Assembly: GCA_045660125.1 (NCBI GenBank)
Contig: JAZRDG010000132.1
Coordinates: forward strand, 1 to 14,003
DNA length: 14,003 nt
Source of the DNA: SVQP01 sp045660125
GTDB taxonomy: Bacteria; Bacillota; Clostridia; Oscillospirales; CAG-272
Direction of reading: 5' to 3'
Position numbers and translations under genes: made by a program. Each line of letters opens with the position of its first letter. The stretch's first letter is position 1. A model generated the notes under the pieces. That model worked only from the letters and a program-made list of their open reading frames with translations, made no database searches and was not told the DNA's origin. Of the stretch, positions 13,683-14,003 are shown piece after piece.

Positions 13683-14003
13683 TTAGTCGATGATAGCGGA
13701 AACGACGCCGGAACCAACGGTTCTACCACCCTCACGGATAGCGAAACGCAGACCCTCTTCGCAAGCGATGGGGGTGATCAGCTCAACGGTCATGTCAACG
13801 TTGTCACCGGGGCGGCACATCTCAACGCCTTCGGGCAGAGAGATAACGCCGGTAACGTCGGTAGTTCTGAAGTAGAACTGAGGTCTGTAACCAGCCAGGA
13901 AGGGCTTCTTACGGCCGCCTTCCTTCTCGGTCAGAACGTATACGTGGCCAACGAACTTGGTGTGGGGGTTAACGGAACCGGGCTTAGCCAGAACCTGACC
14001 TCT
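13683..14003 (-). CDS. tuf: Elongation factor Tu, C-terminal part (5' end outside window)
   Basis: The last 106 residues of EF-Tu, the GTPase that brings aminoacyl-tRNA to the ribosome. The window covers the C-terminal barrel: RGQVLAKPGSVNPHTKF, YVLTEKEGGRKKPFLAGYR, PQFYFRTTDVTGVISLPEG, GDNVDMTVELITPIA, and the end REGGRTVGSGVVSAIID. GRKKPFLAGYRPQFY differs slightly from the common GRHTPFF.GYRPQFY but is within family variation. The stop TAA is at 13683-13685, followed by a strong hairpin terminator. The G domain lies beyond the window edge. Confidence 0.98.
   Translation of the reverse strand, partial: RGQVLAKPGSVNPHTKFVGHVYVLTEKEGGRKKPFLAGYRPQFYFRTTDVTGVISLPEGVEMCRPGDNVDMTVELITPIACEEGLRFAIREGGRTVGSGVVSAIID

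Overview
The window looks like a chromosomal segment of an anaerobic Clostridia-type Bacillota, probably an uncultured gut commensal. The evidence is the gene set (tuf, a RibU-type ECF substrate component under an FMN riboswitch, metK, recD2, comF, an M3 oligoendopeptidase), Gram-positive ribosome binding sites (GGAG/AGGGGG types), near-perfect sigma-A promoters, and secreted proteins with Thr/Glu/Pro-rich linkers and short C-terminal anchor tails. Most of it has moderate to high GC, apart from an AT-rich patch at about 6541-7530. Every gene except one esterase lies on the minus strand.

Layout from left to right. 1-1056: N-terminal 352 residues of an M3-family oligoendopeptidase, cut by the window edge before its zinc site. 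1184-5526: three tandem paralogous secreted proteins. Two are full length (524 and 557 aa), with an N-terminal CBM9/DOMON-like beta-sandwich, a second beta-sandwich-like module, an acidic Thr/Pro linker and a Cys-containing tail (hydrophobic helix, then KKKD or RKKD/E). The middle one (301 aa) keeps only the second module and the tail. Both full-length genes have perfect TTGACA-N17-TATAAT promoters. 5666-6481 (plus strand): a BD-FAE/acetylesterase-like alpha/beta hydrolase, divergently transcribed from the 557-aa paralog. Together these suggest a cell-surface glycan binding and deacylation locus (inference).

6541-7517: an AT-rich patch with an orphan 118-aa protein and a REP-associated tyrosine transposase (RAYT). 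The RAYT coding region contains three copies of a 26-nt palindromic repeat, two direct and one inverted, all translated in frame. 7534-12122: a compact core block transcribed right to left, metK - small membrane protein - recD2 - comF, with recD2 and comF overlapping by ATGA. 12160-13422: a COG2426 small membrane export-type protein and RibU. RibU is preceded by a well-formed FMN riboswitch, and both an antiterminator and a combined terminator/SD-sequestering hairpin can be drawn for it. 13683-14003: C-terminal end of tuf, with a strong terminator whose U-tract overlaps the first arm of the riboswitch.

The most interesting items are the three-paralog surface cluster with its shared Cys-type C-terminal sorting-like tail, the RAYT gene with its repeats built into its own reading frame, and the fused tuf-terminator/FMN-riboswitch junction that leaves no visible room for a separate ribU promoter.
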